Source: Fistularia commersonii | Taxonomy: Eukaryota > Chordata > Actinopteri > Syngnathiformes > Fistulariidae | Assembly (NCBI GenBank): GCA_037954325.1 | Contig: JBBMNZ010000027.1 | Location: forward strand, 11,475,001 to 11,539,000 | Length of the DNA: 64,000 bases | Direction of reading: 5' to 3' | Shown: positions 46,490 through 59,406 of the stretch, one piece after another | Layout of the letters: the number at the start of each line of letters is the position of its first letter | Position numbering within the stretch: the stretch's first letter is position 1 | Program-made: the position numbers and the translations under genes | The notes under the pieces: generated by a model | The model's database searches: none | The model's input: only the letters and a program-made list of their open reading frames with translations | What the model was told of the DNA's origin: nothing

Positions 46490-49400
46490 GAGGTCTACGT
46501 TGCACCGGCCCCTCAGGGTCCATCGGATTGTATGAGCTGCGGCTGCAGAAAGGGGAGCCGCCGGGTCACGTTGCTATCCGACGTCATTCGAGCATCACAA
46601 AGTCCAATAAGCTAGTAAAAAAAAAAAAAAAAAATTAAAACAAATAAAATCATAAAAAAAGAAATACAAGCATACATAGATAAATAAACCGCCTATTATT
46701 TACCGCACCTTGCACATTTTCTGCATGTTGGAAAAATGTCCGCGGGTCCGACGCGGCCTCAGAAAGTGACACGATGAAAGATGGCTTTGTAAAGGACACC
46801 CGTGTTTAGACAGCGGGCCATTCGTGCTTGTGTGACACCTATTTCTGAACTGCTTCCCCTCCTGCAGAAATGACGGTGAATCAACAGTTGTGACAAGCCG
46901 GCCGTTAGACGTCGGCACGAAACAGACGGACGCCCCCCCCGGGCGCATCAAAGGTGCTTCCGCCCCGGTCCATTTGGCGGCGGGTCGCGGAATTTCGCCG
47001 GTAGCCGCGAAGTGACTCAGAGTACAGAGACGGGGCGGGGGAGCGCCCAGCCCACCGAGGATTTGTACGTGCGCGGAGGTAGCGCAAGTCCAGGCAAAGT
47101 AGCACCCGGGGATAAAAGAGCCATTCATTTTGGTTCTGTGAAAATAAATATAAATAAATGGGGAAATCACAAAAGGCCCCGAACGGCGCTTAAAGCCTCG
47201 CTTGTAAAAGCTCCGTGTCGGTCTTCACGAGTCTGCGCCTCCAGGTTGAACTACAGTGAGATAACGCAGCACCTACATGCCATCACGCCCAGGCACCGAC
47301 GCACAAACACACACCGTTCCGACGCCGAGGCCGAGCAGAATTCCCCACAGGGGTTGTTCCACCGCGGAGCTCAAACATACGCCCCGGCCCGTGTCATAAA
47401 CAAACAGCGCCGAGCCGGCCGGGTTGGCGAGGTGGGCGGGAGGAATAACACCTCCGATAAGATCTGGCTTCTCTTTGATTCGCCGACATTCAGAGGGGGA
47501 AAAGAAAAAAAAAAAAAAATTAACCTTTCTTCTCGCTTCTGAATTTTTTTCGCTCGCAACCGTTTAGCCTTCGGTCGGCCTAAAAATACCGGCGGGGTAG
47601 TTTAGTGGGTCGGTGTGATGGGTAACCTGGCAAAGCGGTAAATCACTGACTGGAATGCGTGGGAGTTGACCCCCGGAGCGAGGGCGTCGGTAATGTGTAA
47701 GCCCCCGTGTCCGCGTACTCCCGCCCGGGTCCGAGCCATGAATACGAATTAGCCCTGCGAAAAACTACCGGCTGCACGTTTACATTTGTTCTTTTCATCG
47801 ATTAGCTTATTTCGACGGCTGAAACCGTCATGAAACCAGCATGGAATGATACATCAATATGTTACGCATCTTCATTTTTCACATTAAATATCCAGTTTGT
47901 CGCTTCAACAGCCCTTTGAACTGATTTTATTCAACTGTCGGTTTGTCTTTAACTTTAATCCAAGATCAACAGATTGTCATTTTCCACGTCTTTTTATGGC
48001 TTTTGGCAGACACACTCTTTTGGATTTTGGATTTTTAACCCCGGTTTCGAACTAAAATGTAACCTTTGCACAGCGTATTTCGAAAGCTAAAGCTAAATTG
48101 CTCTACGCGGTTTTCTCAATACCTGAGGTAAACTCGCTCGGGATCCGACCGCCGTTATAAGCGAACGCCAGTCCAAAAAATGTCACATATGAGAGATAAG
48201 TCGATTCGAACCAAACTGGGTTCCATTTGCCGAATTTCCAACACCCGTCGCCCTAGCCGAGTGTAAAACCGAGTATATTGCGTGCCACGCGAAGGGGGAA
48301 AAGGCCAGAAATGGGTAGGGAAAAAAAAAAAAAAAAGGTATCCAACCTCTCTCTGTCTTGCTGCATCTGAGAAGCTAACAGAGACCCAAGATTTTCAGAT
48401 CAATCATTGAGTTATTTACAAATGCACGGGGCCGGATGAGAGGACGGCGGACACATGGCCGCTCTGTTTAAGTGCTTTTCAATGTGCCTGCGGTGTCAAC
48501 ATCTATTTCACACTTATCTACACCTCAAAGGGGGGAGGAGAGGTCCACGTGACCTTTAGCAAGTGTCAGTTTTGGACAGTGGAAGAGAGGGAAGCGACGA
48601 GAAGGGGTGACGATTTATAAGAGATGTGTCTGGAATATTCCTTATGTAACCTTTTTTATTTTTCTGAGGAGGGGGGGGGGGGGTCGACTGAGCGTGCTCT
48701 TTGTCAAACACACTTGCAGCTTCACACCGAGATACACAATTTCACACACAGCGGCCGCTCGCTGTATCGACAGATAACCGGGCATTTCTCTCCTCGGCTC
48801 GAAAGTTGACCGACGAAACCGGGCTTGAGGCGGGCGGGCGGGCGGGGGGGGGGAATCGGGGCGACGCTGCCTCCTCCCCGCTCCCCTCCACCTCACTCGA
48901 CCGGCGATATTTCCATGAATCCCGAGCTTCCACTACCGATATGCAAGGGCAGTTAGCCCTTTTGCCTTAATTGTTATTTTGCAGCCGGGGCCATAACGTT
49001 TCCATTAAGAATATGTCGATCGGGAGAGGCTTTTTAGTTTTCACCTTCAAATTACAACATGCTTTCATGAGGTCAGCTGTTTTCCATGCGGAATGGACGA
49101 TTTTAATGCAGACGCGGTCCCTTGATATTCAGACGGGGTCCGGTTCAGGGGGGGGGGGGGATTCAAGGGGATGAAAAAAAAAAAAAAAAGAGTGAGAAAG
49201 TGACGCAAGGAGGGGAGGAGGGCGTCGACTGAAAGACTGTGATTAGCAGTTTTCAGCGAGGCGCCGGGGCCGCTGAGTTGTTCTAGCAGGGCTGTCGCGT
49301 CTGGAGGTGTCAAGGAGAAGTCAGTGCTTTAGAAAGAACCTGCCCCCCCCCCAACCAGCCCCCGCCTGAGTTCGCCCTCGCCACACTTTCCTGGCCCTCC

Positions 49401-49902
49401 AAAAAAAATCAATACGGCTGTGCAAAGTGCAGCGAGGCCTGGGAGAGGAGGGGGGGGCGGGAGGTCGGGGGTGCTGGCCGGACGGCTGCAGGGGCCGGAC
49501 GGGGGGAAGGACGGGAGGCGTCCTCCGGGCCCGTCCCGAAGGCGGTGTCAAGGACGGATCCGAGAGCCGGAGGACCGAAGCCACCGGACCGCCCTTCGCC
49601 TCGGCAACCCGCCCTCCTCTCCCTCGGTGGCGCTGCCGCCTGGCCGCCCCGAAGGGACCCGGGGAGATCAATAAGCAGTTGGAGCGTTTAAAATCCACCC
49701 CCTCCCCGGACCGACGTTCCGCTTCTCGGAGCGGAGCGGACCGAGACATCGCTCGGGGGCGGAGCAGCTGGAGGGATGAGCGGCTGGACGGCGGCTGCAC
49801 CTGGTCGGTGAAAGGTTTGTGATTTGTGACAATAAACAATTCAATAGCACTTGTGCGGCGGTGGTGGCGCAGAGTGTCTGAGGGGGTTTACAGGCAGACC
49901 TG

Positions 49903-49938
<36 letters not shown>
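49903..49938. repeat. (CA)n microsatellite
   Basis: About 18 perfect CA units. Confidence 0.97.
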
Positions 49939-49940
<2 letters not shown>

Positions 49941-51813
49941 CAATAGTGTCAACATGACACAGATCAGCAGCCCAGTTCAAGCGGGTCAAGCGGCTGCAGC
50001 CTCGCGCGCAAACGTACGGCGCTTCACCTCGGGGCGCCGGTGTCACCGATACCATCAGCGATCGAATGAAAGAATCCAAAATGGCCGACGCCTTTGTCGA
50101 CTTGCTAATTTCCATACGGCGGGAGGCTCGGCGGAGACGCGACACGACGCGGATGAAATGCGCGGGGAGGATTCGGGTCCCGCCGCACGTCTCGCCGCGT
50201 GAGTGACTGATCAGAGCAGAAGTGGCTTGTGTCTCTAATCCGGTACCACTGTTAGACGGCGCAAAGACCCGGCTCTGTGTACCACAGCACGGGCTGATCA
50301 AACCCATCATGTGACAGGCAACCTCTTCAAATGACGATGATTTCCCGGCTCCGTGTCCTCTCGGCTCCACATTAGATCATTTTCTGACACCGCCGACTCG
50401 GGGTACTTCATCTGGGATAAAAATGATGTGCTATCCAACCCGAGGGGTAGCGAGTCAAGGGTAAACGCAGGGCTAAGACAGGGGTGGTGAGCCGGATTGG
50501 CTGACAGCTGTGACAATTATCACGCGGTATATTATAACCTTATGCTAAACATAAGATTTGATAGCGGATGTTGCCTGACAAAACACTTCAAGGCTATTTC
50601 GCCACAGAGTTAAAACCCAGCCGTATGTCAAAATTTACACGCAACATTATAAATGAGCCGTTTCCCGGAGGAAAAAAATAAAAAATATCGGGAGGATCAG
50701 ACGACGTATCGGAAATAGACGGAATCCCGTCTCTTTCAATTTGCCGGCGAAGACAGCCGGAGCTGCCCATCTTTCAAAAACGTGACAGGCTGTTTTGCTC
50801 TCCCGCGATCAACTGTATCGCGTTTCTCCCGCGGACAACTAGGACAAAGTCTTGAATTATTTATCGAGTCCTGCGTTTTATAATACCGGTATTAATAACA
50901 AGTTCGCGCGGCGCTGACAATCACCTAAGCCACTAGAAAAACATATGGCGCCCAGCAGATGCGGACCGAACATGTAGGACAGGTCCGATTCAATCTCATG
51001 TCGTCTTTGACCCAGATAATCCCGCATTATGATGCGACCTCAGATTAATATTGAATTAAGGACCGTAATCATTCGCGGCTGTTTACACGGCCATCGTCCG
51101 TTTTTCCTGGAATCCCGAAGTAGATAAGTTTTCTATAATGGCATTAGCCAAATCCTGAAGTCTACCAGACAGCACTTGTCTTGCATGAGAAGCCACCTCT
51201 CATTTCTTTATTTATTTTTCCTTCACTCATTCTGAACAAAGGGAAATATTCTACCAGGAATTGAATAGCTTAATCCTCTTTTCACTCTTCCCAGTAGCTT
51301 GAATGGTGACAGATTAACACGCCGGAGGTTTACAGACCCAGCCATTTGAAAATGTAATTGCTGGTGGCACACTGCATGCATGTGTTTAAGTCCGGGGTTA
51401 ATATTAAAACCCGGGATACACACATGCGCCGCGGCCCGCACCGGAGCCGGGTTACTAAAACCCGAGGACGGGAGGACGGCCGCCGTCACGTACGTTTATC
51501 AAGGAATCTGCCCCAAACCATCTCCGGCCGCCGTATAGTTACTGTTCACTTCTGCTAATTATTACAGCCAATCAGAGGGGTTAACGGGGCGGAGCCTGGC
51601 CAGACCATGTTCTGGGGCATTTAACAGCTGGCAGGAACGGAGGTGAATGCATTACACACTGCCCTCATTCAATAAAAATAAAACACCCTGACATCTGAGG
51701 TGTACTTAGAGGCCGGGGGAGCGGGAGGAAGTGATGCGGGCGGAGGGAAGGAGGGGGGGGGGGGGGGGCTAGCGATGAGGCTGAGGGTGGGCACGTGATA
51801 GCGTGATGTCCAA

Positions 51814-51827
51814 GTGCCACCTAGTGA
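51814..51827 (-). promoter_or_regulatory. CTCF-like motif
   Basis: GTGCCACCTAGTGA matches 13 of 14 positions of the inverted CTCF core. It has the same orientation as the pair near 27.4 kb. Confidence 0.35.
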
Positions 51828-52204
51828 CAACCTTCCTGCTTCTCACGCCCCGCGGTGCTTCCCAGCGCGTCGGGAGTTAGACCGAAACCCGACGATAATC
51901 ACGCTCACCGGCGGCGTATTGTTTGATTCATTACCGGAGGGGGAGCTCCGGCGGACACCCAAACCCCTTTATTCAAACAAGAGCTTATTCAATTTTCAAA
52001 TGTCAGCACAACAGTGATGTATTATAATTATTTCACATCTCATTTTGCAAAACAAATCATGCAAGAAAAAAAAAAAAAAAACGTCTATCAGCCCTCCACA
52101 AGTGACCCCACTGTTTGTTCAGTTGGGGAAGCAGGCCAGTAACACTGCGCTGGGACCCCCGGTCCCCTCCCCTCATTAGCCCAGGTATAAATCACACTCC
52201 GGCG

Positions 52205-52375
52205 GTGCCCAGAGGTGAGAGGGATGAGAGTGGAGGTGAGCTTGAAATAATGCTTATGTCACGGCGGGTCAGCCCTCCATTATGGCCGTTTCAAAAACTA
52301 TTAATCTTGCTTGTAGTCAGTGGCCTAGAAATAATTACTTCATCTAACCCATGTAATACAGCATGACCAGCAGTC
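52205..52375. promoter_or_regulatory. Candidate conserved noncoding element upstream of exon 2
   Basis: Unique block with CCTCCATTATGGCCG (YY1-like), AACTATTAATCTTGC, AGAAATAATTACTTCATC and ATGTAATACAGCATGACC. No repeat or coding signal. Confidence 0.3.
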
Positions 52376-53039
52376 GGGCCTGGTCAATTTGAGGCCGGGG
52401 AGGCGAGGCGGGATGGGGGAGACAGGCGGGTGATAGAGAGAGAGAAATGAAGAGGGAGAGAAGGGGGGACGGGGGGCACAAATTACCAGGTCCTGTCTCC
52501 CGCTGCTGGATGACTGATGTCCTGCTCACTTTGGCTATGGCCTCTTACACTCTCAACACTGATTTAGATAGATACACACACATGTGCGAGGACAAGCGCG
52601 CATGCACTAAGTATGACCATTACCGAGTGATTACACGCGGCCGCGTCGAGATGGAAACACGCATCCGATCCGAAGCTGGTCTTTTGAAAACTATTTTTGA
52701 TGGAGCTGTCGTGGGTCGTCGTGCAGCAGCATCTTGGGCTTCACTGTAGCTCCCGGGGTCCGAGTCGAGAAGATATTAACAATAATAATGTTTTGCCAAA
52801 AGATGACAACTCCGGCGTCACAATAACACTGAACAGCGAAGCTGCAAAATCTTAATTACATAATTTCGGTTTGATTGAGACAGGGGGATTTCCGTGTGGG
52901 GTTAGCGTGTTATCCCACAGAACAAAAACACGCTTCAGGTTGATTAGAAAAATTGGGAAAATTTCCCATATGTGCAATTTAGAGAGAATGATTTTCTGTC
53001 TACGTAGCGCTGCCACCAGTCCAAGGTGTGCCGCGCCTC

Positions 53040-53691
53040 TATGTATTACTTTGCGGTTCGGCTTTCGCGACCTCGTTACTTCACAGATTTTTTTTTGTAA
53101 TTTTTTTTTGGAGTTAGGTTCTTGTGATTTATTGTTCTTTGCAGTGTTTGATTTTTATTTATTTTTTGTTATTAAATACCCATATTCTAGCCAAAGAGGA
53201 AGAAACAGTAAAAACATAGTAAAACGAAATTAAAATTAATCCTATAAAATAATCAAAATACGGGATATCGGTCGCTAAACAAAGATACCGAGGAACGCAC
53301 GCTCTCGCAAGAATTCGAGGATACTGTACCATCAGACTAACCGACTTAAAAAATAAAAATTAAAAAATAGGTGTACAGCTCTCATTTGCTCTGCGATGCC
53401 TCATCAGTATTCATCACCATGACTACTACACAGCCAATTCATCATCATTCGATGGCGAGTATTTCAATGTTATTGTACGTTAAAAGTATCCAAAAGTGTT
53501 TAGTGTACTGTATAAGGGTGTGGGAAGCGTAATACAGTCGATGGTGGGTTGATAGCAGTTTGCAGGAGGTTCTTAAAGGGTTGAGTAAGCTCCGTTGAAG
53601 GTTAATATATCTGGAAATAACTTTAAAATTATCACATCTTGACGGAAATTCACTTTTCACGCCTCCCGTGAAAAAGTGAGGGTCCACTGTA
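53040..53691 (-). mobile_element. Tigger-like MITE, uninterrupted relative of the outer MITE at 31 kb
   Basis: The left end TATTACTTTGCGGTTCGGC corresponds to the right end of the 31-kb copy inverted, and the right end GAGGGTCCACTGTA corresponds to its left end. Shared internal blocks include the complement of CAACCCTTTAAGAACCTC. Noncoding and diverged. Confidence 0.75.
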
Positions 53692-56139
53692 TTCACAGAT
53701 CTGGGAAATTTAGGGTCTCCAAGGTACCTCATGCATGGTTTCGGACTCTGGGACAGAAAGGCGGAAATTGAACCAGGGATCTCCTTCAGACCTTCCAGAG
53801 CACATCATATATATTCCTCTCTGAAATAGCCCCCAAAAATGGTCACCTACATTGGAGTCAATATGGTGGGGGACCGAAATTCAATTCGATTAAATAGCCT
53901 TCAGCTGCAATTTCAGAATATCAGGAGTACAAAGTAGGGCAGTCGGAGGCTGTTTTGGACGCTGCGACATCACACCTGAGTTAAAACCTCCGCGCAAAAT
54001 CCGACAATCCCGCGCATCCTACTTCTTCCAACACGGCCCCCCGGCCCCCACAACTGGTGGTCCAACCCCTCCCCGCCCCGCAAAATCACAGAAAGCACAA
54101 TGAAGACAGCCATTGAAGAAACCCACACGGTAAGTAAACAGAGGAAGCCGCTGCTAACTCAGCCTCCATAAACGTCACAGGAAGTATGTATGGAGTGACA
54201 TAAATAAATGCAGCCCTGCAGTCGCTGTCAGGACTGGCTTTGCAGGTGCAAATTTAATTAGTCAAGGTGAAGTCTCCCTTGTTGTCTGAGAAGGTGGTGG
54301 TGGTTGGAGGGGAGGGGGAAGGGGGGGGTTCTCGCCATGCACGACTGTAAACACGCGCTATATCCTAATCAGGTGTCACCGCCGCATTTGATCAGCCTGC
54401 GAAAACTTGTCAACGAATCCCCGGCAGAGAGTGGGCCGAGGGGGAGAACAAAGGAGGGGAGCTGTCAGGAGAGAACAGGGTGGCGGTTGTGACGGCAGCG
54501 CTGGTGGATGAAGAGTTTGCCCATTAGCGGTCTCAGTTGCCTATCTCTCCCACTCCCACTTCCCGCGCCTCACCTCCCCGCCCCCCCTCTTCTGAGCTTC
54601 CTTTTTTTCCTCGGCGAGGCTAGCGACGGCGCGCACCTGACTGCGTCCCGTGGCACTCAGCCCCCGCCTCGCCGCTCCGAGGAGATCCACGAAGCTGTCA
54701 CAGCCGCCGAGCAGAGCTCCCCGGAAGGAAGAAAAACCCCCAGAAGTGGTACGCTACCTTTGTTTACGCACCCCCCCCCCCCAAAAAAAAACAGGCATGT
54801 ACAAAGATACAAGCTGTGCTCACTTTGTTTTTATCAAGCACTGCTCTAAGTAGTCTGGTCCTCCTGCTGAAAGCCCGGGAGAAACAGGAGAAGACACACT
54901 GTTCTCCTCCCGCCAAGGGCCTCCATCCTCATGGAGGCAGTGCATCCACACACACACACACACACACACGCCCTCCAGATACTGTTTACCTTTCGGTTCG
55001 GGCGATATTGAATGCATTAGCCGATTGAACCTCGTACGAAACACGGGCGAGTGACAAGGCCCAATCGTCTTTGAGACTAGCTCGGTAACCGAGATTACGG
55101 GCTAACAAAGAGCAGACAGGGGGGAGAGAATATTTAAAACCGGAATAGTGATACATAAATTAATTAAAGGACAAAAAAAACAAGTGGAGAATTAAAGTTG
55201 GAACATCTGTCAGCGACTTAGCTTCCAAACGTAATACCAGTGTTAGAACATTTATACCCTTGAAGTTAATGATCCCCTCTTTAATTGACAGTCAAGCAAA
55301 ACTCGCTGCGGCAGCATCCTGCCGAGACGCCGATAAGAACCCCCCTCCCCCCCACAAAAAAAAAATAAAAAAATAAAAAAATAAAACAGTTTAAAGAACC
55401 TTGGCACTAATCCCTATTGTCATCCCAGTGCAGCAGAAGGACTTACAAACACAGATAACTCCGCCGAAGCTGTCTGTTCCTCAGGAGTTCTGGGGACAGC
55501 CGAGCCGCCGCGCGTCTCGAATCAGTCACTCAGATTAGCCCAATCCCTCTGTGCTGTCAGTCAGCCGAGACACTAGCCTGTCACTGCATTAACACCGGTC
55601 CATCTCGCGACGTGACAATGCCCTCTATACGTGACGACGATTGCGCGGAAGCGGTCCACTCCGCTCGCAGATAGCGAGCTGCACGGCATCGCTGTTGTTG
55701 GATTAAGCTCACGGTACGCTCCGCGCACGTGTCTTCCGTGACACTCCGACAACAAGTTTAAGGAGTCTTAACCATCGCTCTGTTTTCCTTTTTTTTTTTT
55801 TTTTATCCCGCGGTGGGAAGAATGTATCTCCCACAATATGTCAGATGAAACATGGGCGTACACCTACACTGACAAACACGGTTAGACACTGGGATAAACG
55901 GAAAAAAAAAAAAAGAAAAACTTTATGGCTGTGTGAAAACTGTAAGCTTAACTAGTGTGTGTTTTTGACGCTTTAGACGCTCCTTTGTGCCCACGGCCAT
56001 CAGCCAACGGCAGTTTGGACGACACACACCTCTGAAAGAACCGCGGCGCATCTGTGCTGCTACCACAACCTCACACGTCATATTCTTTTTAATCCTCGTT
56101 GGCCCCGGCCCGCACGCATCCCGCCTATTTTTGTTTATT

Positions 56140-56402
56140 TATTTTACTCTCGTCATTGCTGTTGTCACTCTATTTATATTGTCGTTTAGTTTTGATTGTC
56201 TATTTTTCACCCTGACTGTTCCATTCTGTTGTCCGTTCTCATCCCTGCTGTTGTTGTTATTGTTGTTGTTCTCCCTGCTGTCTATTTATTTGAGGATATC
56301 TTTGCTATCTTCCGCCTTCTAACTGTCTCCCTACTTATATTTATATTCGTATTTATTTTTTGACGTAACTGTTACGCTGCTGTGACAAAGGAATTTCCCC
56401 TT
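56140..56402 (+). mobile_element. LINE 3' end (family A), second copy
   Basis: It shares block order with 1690-1995: TGTTGTTGTT-rich, CTGTCTATTTATTTGAGGAT, TATTTATATTCGTATTTATT, then ACTGTTACGCTGCTGTGAC and AAGGAATTTCCCC. It lacks the usual AATAAA and TCTTA tail, so the 3' end is broken off. Confidence 0.7.
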
Positions 56403-57247
56403 TAAAGTTGATCGTACCTTTCGCGACTTAAATCCACCTACTTTGCTTAACATTCCCCGCAAACAACCCGAGACGGAGTTCCAAATGCGACTGGATTCAT
56501 CTCCAATAAACACGATAGCGACCCCAGTTTTTGTGCATCACGATATCTCTTCAAAAAAAGAAAAAAAAAGCCGAATTAGATAAGACGTGAACTTCAGGCC
56601 GTCAAAGTAATGAGGGATTAGCTCCGGGAGTGCACCGGCTTGTACTTTTAAATGAATGCGCGGTATTTCAGCGGCACCTGAGAGCTGACACAGTGTGCTG
56701 ACTGCTTTTTATGCTTCTGTGACTCACTCCTCTTCAAACAGTCCTGCAACAAATGACAGTGGATGCCCTCTACATAACAGGGCCAGGGCAAGCATGACAC
56801 AAGGGTTGACAAGTGAACCCTCACACTCCCTCACCCCAATCCCCCAGTCATGACACACACACACACACACACACACAGCTCTGAGTACAGCCCTGACATG
56901 ACCGCTCGGCAGCCCCTTGCTAACCTCTGGTCGTGTTTTTTTTTTTTTTTTTTTTTCTTTCCCTCATCTCGCTGGAGACAACCCTCAATTCAGGAGCGTT
57001 TTAGCCAGGCAAGTGGATGTGACCCGTTGCCCCCCCGAGTCAGGCTCATCTGAATAAACAGAGGCGAAGAAAAAAAAAGGGGAAAAAGAGAGAAAACCCG
57101 GCTACGTTATGATGGCGAGGGTGAGGGTGGGAGGGGGGACAAGATGGGACTCAGCCAAGGGGCTCCGTTCTTTTATGCGCGTTCGATCAAGTGCTTGACA
57201 GCGCCGGAGGATGGAATTACGGGCTGTTGAACAAAAAGTTGTGGGTT

Positions 57248-57250
<3 letters not shown>

Positions 57251-57280
<30 letters not shown>
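57251..57280. repeat. (TG)n microsatellite
   Basis: About 14 perfect TG units on the plus strand. Confidence 0.97.
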
Positions 57281-57283
<3 letters not shown>

Positions 57284-57670
57284 AGCCGCAGTCTGGGCAG
57301 TTCCCGAGGCCTGACAGTGTTGGGGTGGAGGGCGGGGAGGGGGGGTTGTGACAAGCCTGCCGCGCCGCGCCGCCATATACGGCGCGCCCACCAAACTCAG
57401 CAAGTCCATCACTCCGGATGGCCAGGGGAAGTGCCATGAAAAGAGGTCAGACGTGGAAGCCGGAGGAAGGGAGGCGAGCCGAGAGGAGGATGAGGAGGAG
57501 GAAGAGGAATGAGGGAGGGCCGGTCAGGGGTTAAATGTAGAGAAGACAGCGATGAAAGGCAACTGTCATGCACCAGTGCTCGCCCAGGAGCACCTGTCTC
57601 GAGAAGAACATGCAAAGTGTGCCGGTCAAGTCCTGACAATACCCCTACTTTTTTTTTTTTTTTTTTTCTA

Positions 57671-57672
<2 letters not shown>

Positions 57673-57710
<38 letters not shown>
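57673..57710. repeat. (CA)n microsatellite
   Basis: About 18 CA units preceded by a 17-base T run. Confidence 0.97.
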
Positions 57711-57711
<1 letters not shown>

Positions 57712-58352
57712 AGATCAACACACGTACAAGCACAGAGGAAAGGGCTGCTGCTCCGCCGTCGGAAAAGGCATCGCCTCCCTGACAGCATGCCACTCAAGCT
57801 GTCATTGGTTCCTTCGCATATGCAAGGAAAACTTAGGCTGATGAGGGGAAAAAAAAAACAAAAAAAAAAAAACCACACGCACGCACGCACACACATATAC
57901 ACAAACACACACGTGTACACGCGCGCGAGAGGCTGAGAGAGAAAATCAGTGAGACATGAACAGACTACCTGAAGTGAGCAGACACTTCTCAAACACTTGA
58001 AGCAGAGTAAAGGCTGGAACAAGCGAAACAAAAACAGCCATGGAAAGGAATAAGAAAAAAAATGATAATAATAAAACAAACCTTGAATAACTAGGACACA
58101 GAATCAAAACTGGAAGTTGGACTTCTAAGCAAACTCCCGCGGTGGACGGATTTAAAACGCAAGGAGCAACACGAGCACAAATGCTTGTTTGGGGAGTTTC
58201 ACCTAGTAAATAAAATACTCTTACCGAGATGCTTTAGAGGAGCGAGTCTCGGTTTTTGCCACAAACTTTGCAAACTAAATCTGACCAATTATCCAACACA
58301 TAAAAACAGGTTTCTGTCGTATAAAGTGCTTTGCGGTGCACTGATTACAACT

Positions 58353-58785
58353 ACCGTATTTTTCAGACTATACGTCGCTCCAGCTTATAAGTCGCACCAG
58401 CCAAAAATGCATAATAAAGAACAAAAAAACATATATAAGTCGCACAGGAGTATAAGTCGCATTTTTGGGGGGGAAATTTATTTTAATAGAATCCAACACC
58501 AAGAATAGACATTTCATCTTGAAAGGCAATTTAAAATGAAAATAGAATAGAGAACAACAGGCTGAACAAGTATAGCCTATATGACGCATAAACAATGACC
58601 TGAGAACGTGGCCGGTAGGCTATGCTAACGTAACATATTACGGTAAGAGTCATTCAAATAACGATAGCATATAGCACATGCTACAACCAAACAATCTGTG
58701 TCACTCTTAATCACTAAATCCAACAAAGTTGCACCCCCGGCAAAACTATGAAAAAAACTGCGACTTATAGTCTGAAAAATACGGT
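58353..58785. mobile_element. MITE of the ACCGTATTTTTC family
   Basis: Inverted ends share ACCGTATTTTTCAGACTATA and continue with (A/C)GTCGC. It is flanked by TA. The subterminal TATAAGTCGC blocks are repeated inside (58386, 58435, 58451) and also occur in the neighbouring pogo-like element, suggesting that element's family mobilised it. Confidence 0.85.
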
Positions 58786-58835
58786 ATATGATGTATGCAA
58801 AGTACATGTTAAATGACACATATCAAACAAAAGTG

Positions 58836-59406
58836 CAGTAAATTCCCGCTTATAAGTCGCTACTTTTTTCACACGCTTTGAGAACTGCGGCTTTTACAAC
58901 GATGCAGCTAATTTATGGATTTTTAAAGGGTAATTACGGTAGCTTCCTCTCACCAACACCTTCGCAGTGGACAAATGAAACTGTTTCGGCAAACCCACTC
59001 GCATTTACGATAATTCTTCAGATTAGCCATTTTGCGCTTTTTTGCACACCCGACCGGCATCGTGAAAAAGACACGCAGAAATGCTTTTGATGCAGCTTTC
59101 AAGCTGAACGCGATCGGTCTGGCTATCGAAGAAGAAAACAGAGCTGCTGCGCGTAAGTTCAGCATCTGTTCTGAAAAAAAGCATTTGCGTGATGTACCGG
59201 TAGTTGTTCATGTTACCGTCATTTATTTAAAGTTTTCAAAAGACTCTTCCCTGTAACGTCTTGCCGCTCAAATGTCTCATGTTTGAACGGGCACACATGT
59301 GGCTTATAGACATGCGTGGCTTATTTATGTACAATTTCTTTTTTCATTTAAAAATTTGTAGGTATGAGCGATATATAGACGCGCTCTATAGACCGGAATT
59401 TACAGT
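58836..59406 (+). mobile_element. pogo/Tigger-like element with transposase HTH relic
   Basis: The ends are imperfect inverted repeats (left CAGTAAATTCCCGC, right complement CTGTAAATTCCGGT). Inside, on the plus strand at about 59050-59175, the frame reads NAFDAAFKLNAIGLA, then EEENRAAARKFSICSEKK. This is the N-terminal helix-turn-helix of pogo-type transposases (typically DAAFKL...GNRAAAREF). The catalytic DDE domain is absent, so it is an internally deleted copy. Confidence 0.7.

Noticed and set aside
49321..49839. 172-codon minus-strand frame in a GC-rich block
   Set aside because: Arg/Pro/Ser-rich chance frame in CpG-rich DNA; more likely promoter-like sequence than coding.
50081..50206. 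Resemblance of MADAFVDLLISIRREARRRR to the C-terminal helix of bacterial cysteinyl-tRNA synthetases
   Set aside because: The similarity covers about 20 residues, the usual continuation is missing and the rest of the enzyme is absent; judged coincidental.
54508..54849. Possible exon ending in AGAAGTG|GTACGC
   Set aside because: The acceptor and donor are plausible but the frame has no recognisable protein and is interrupted by C and A runs. Too weak to list.
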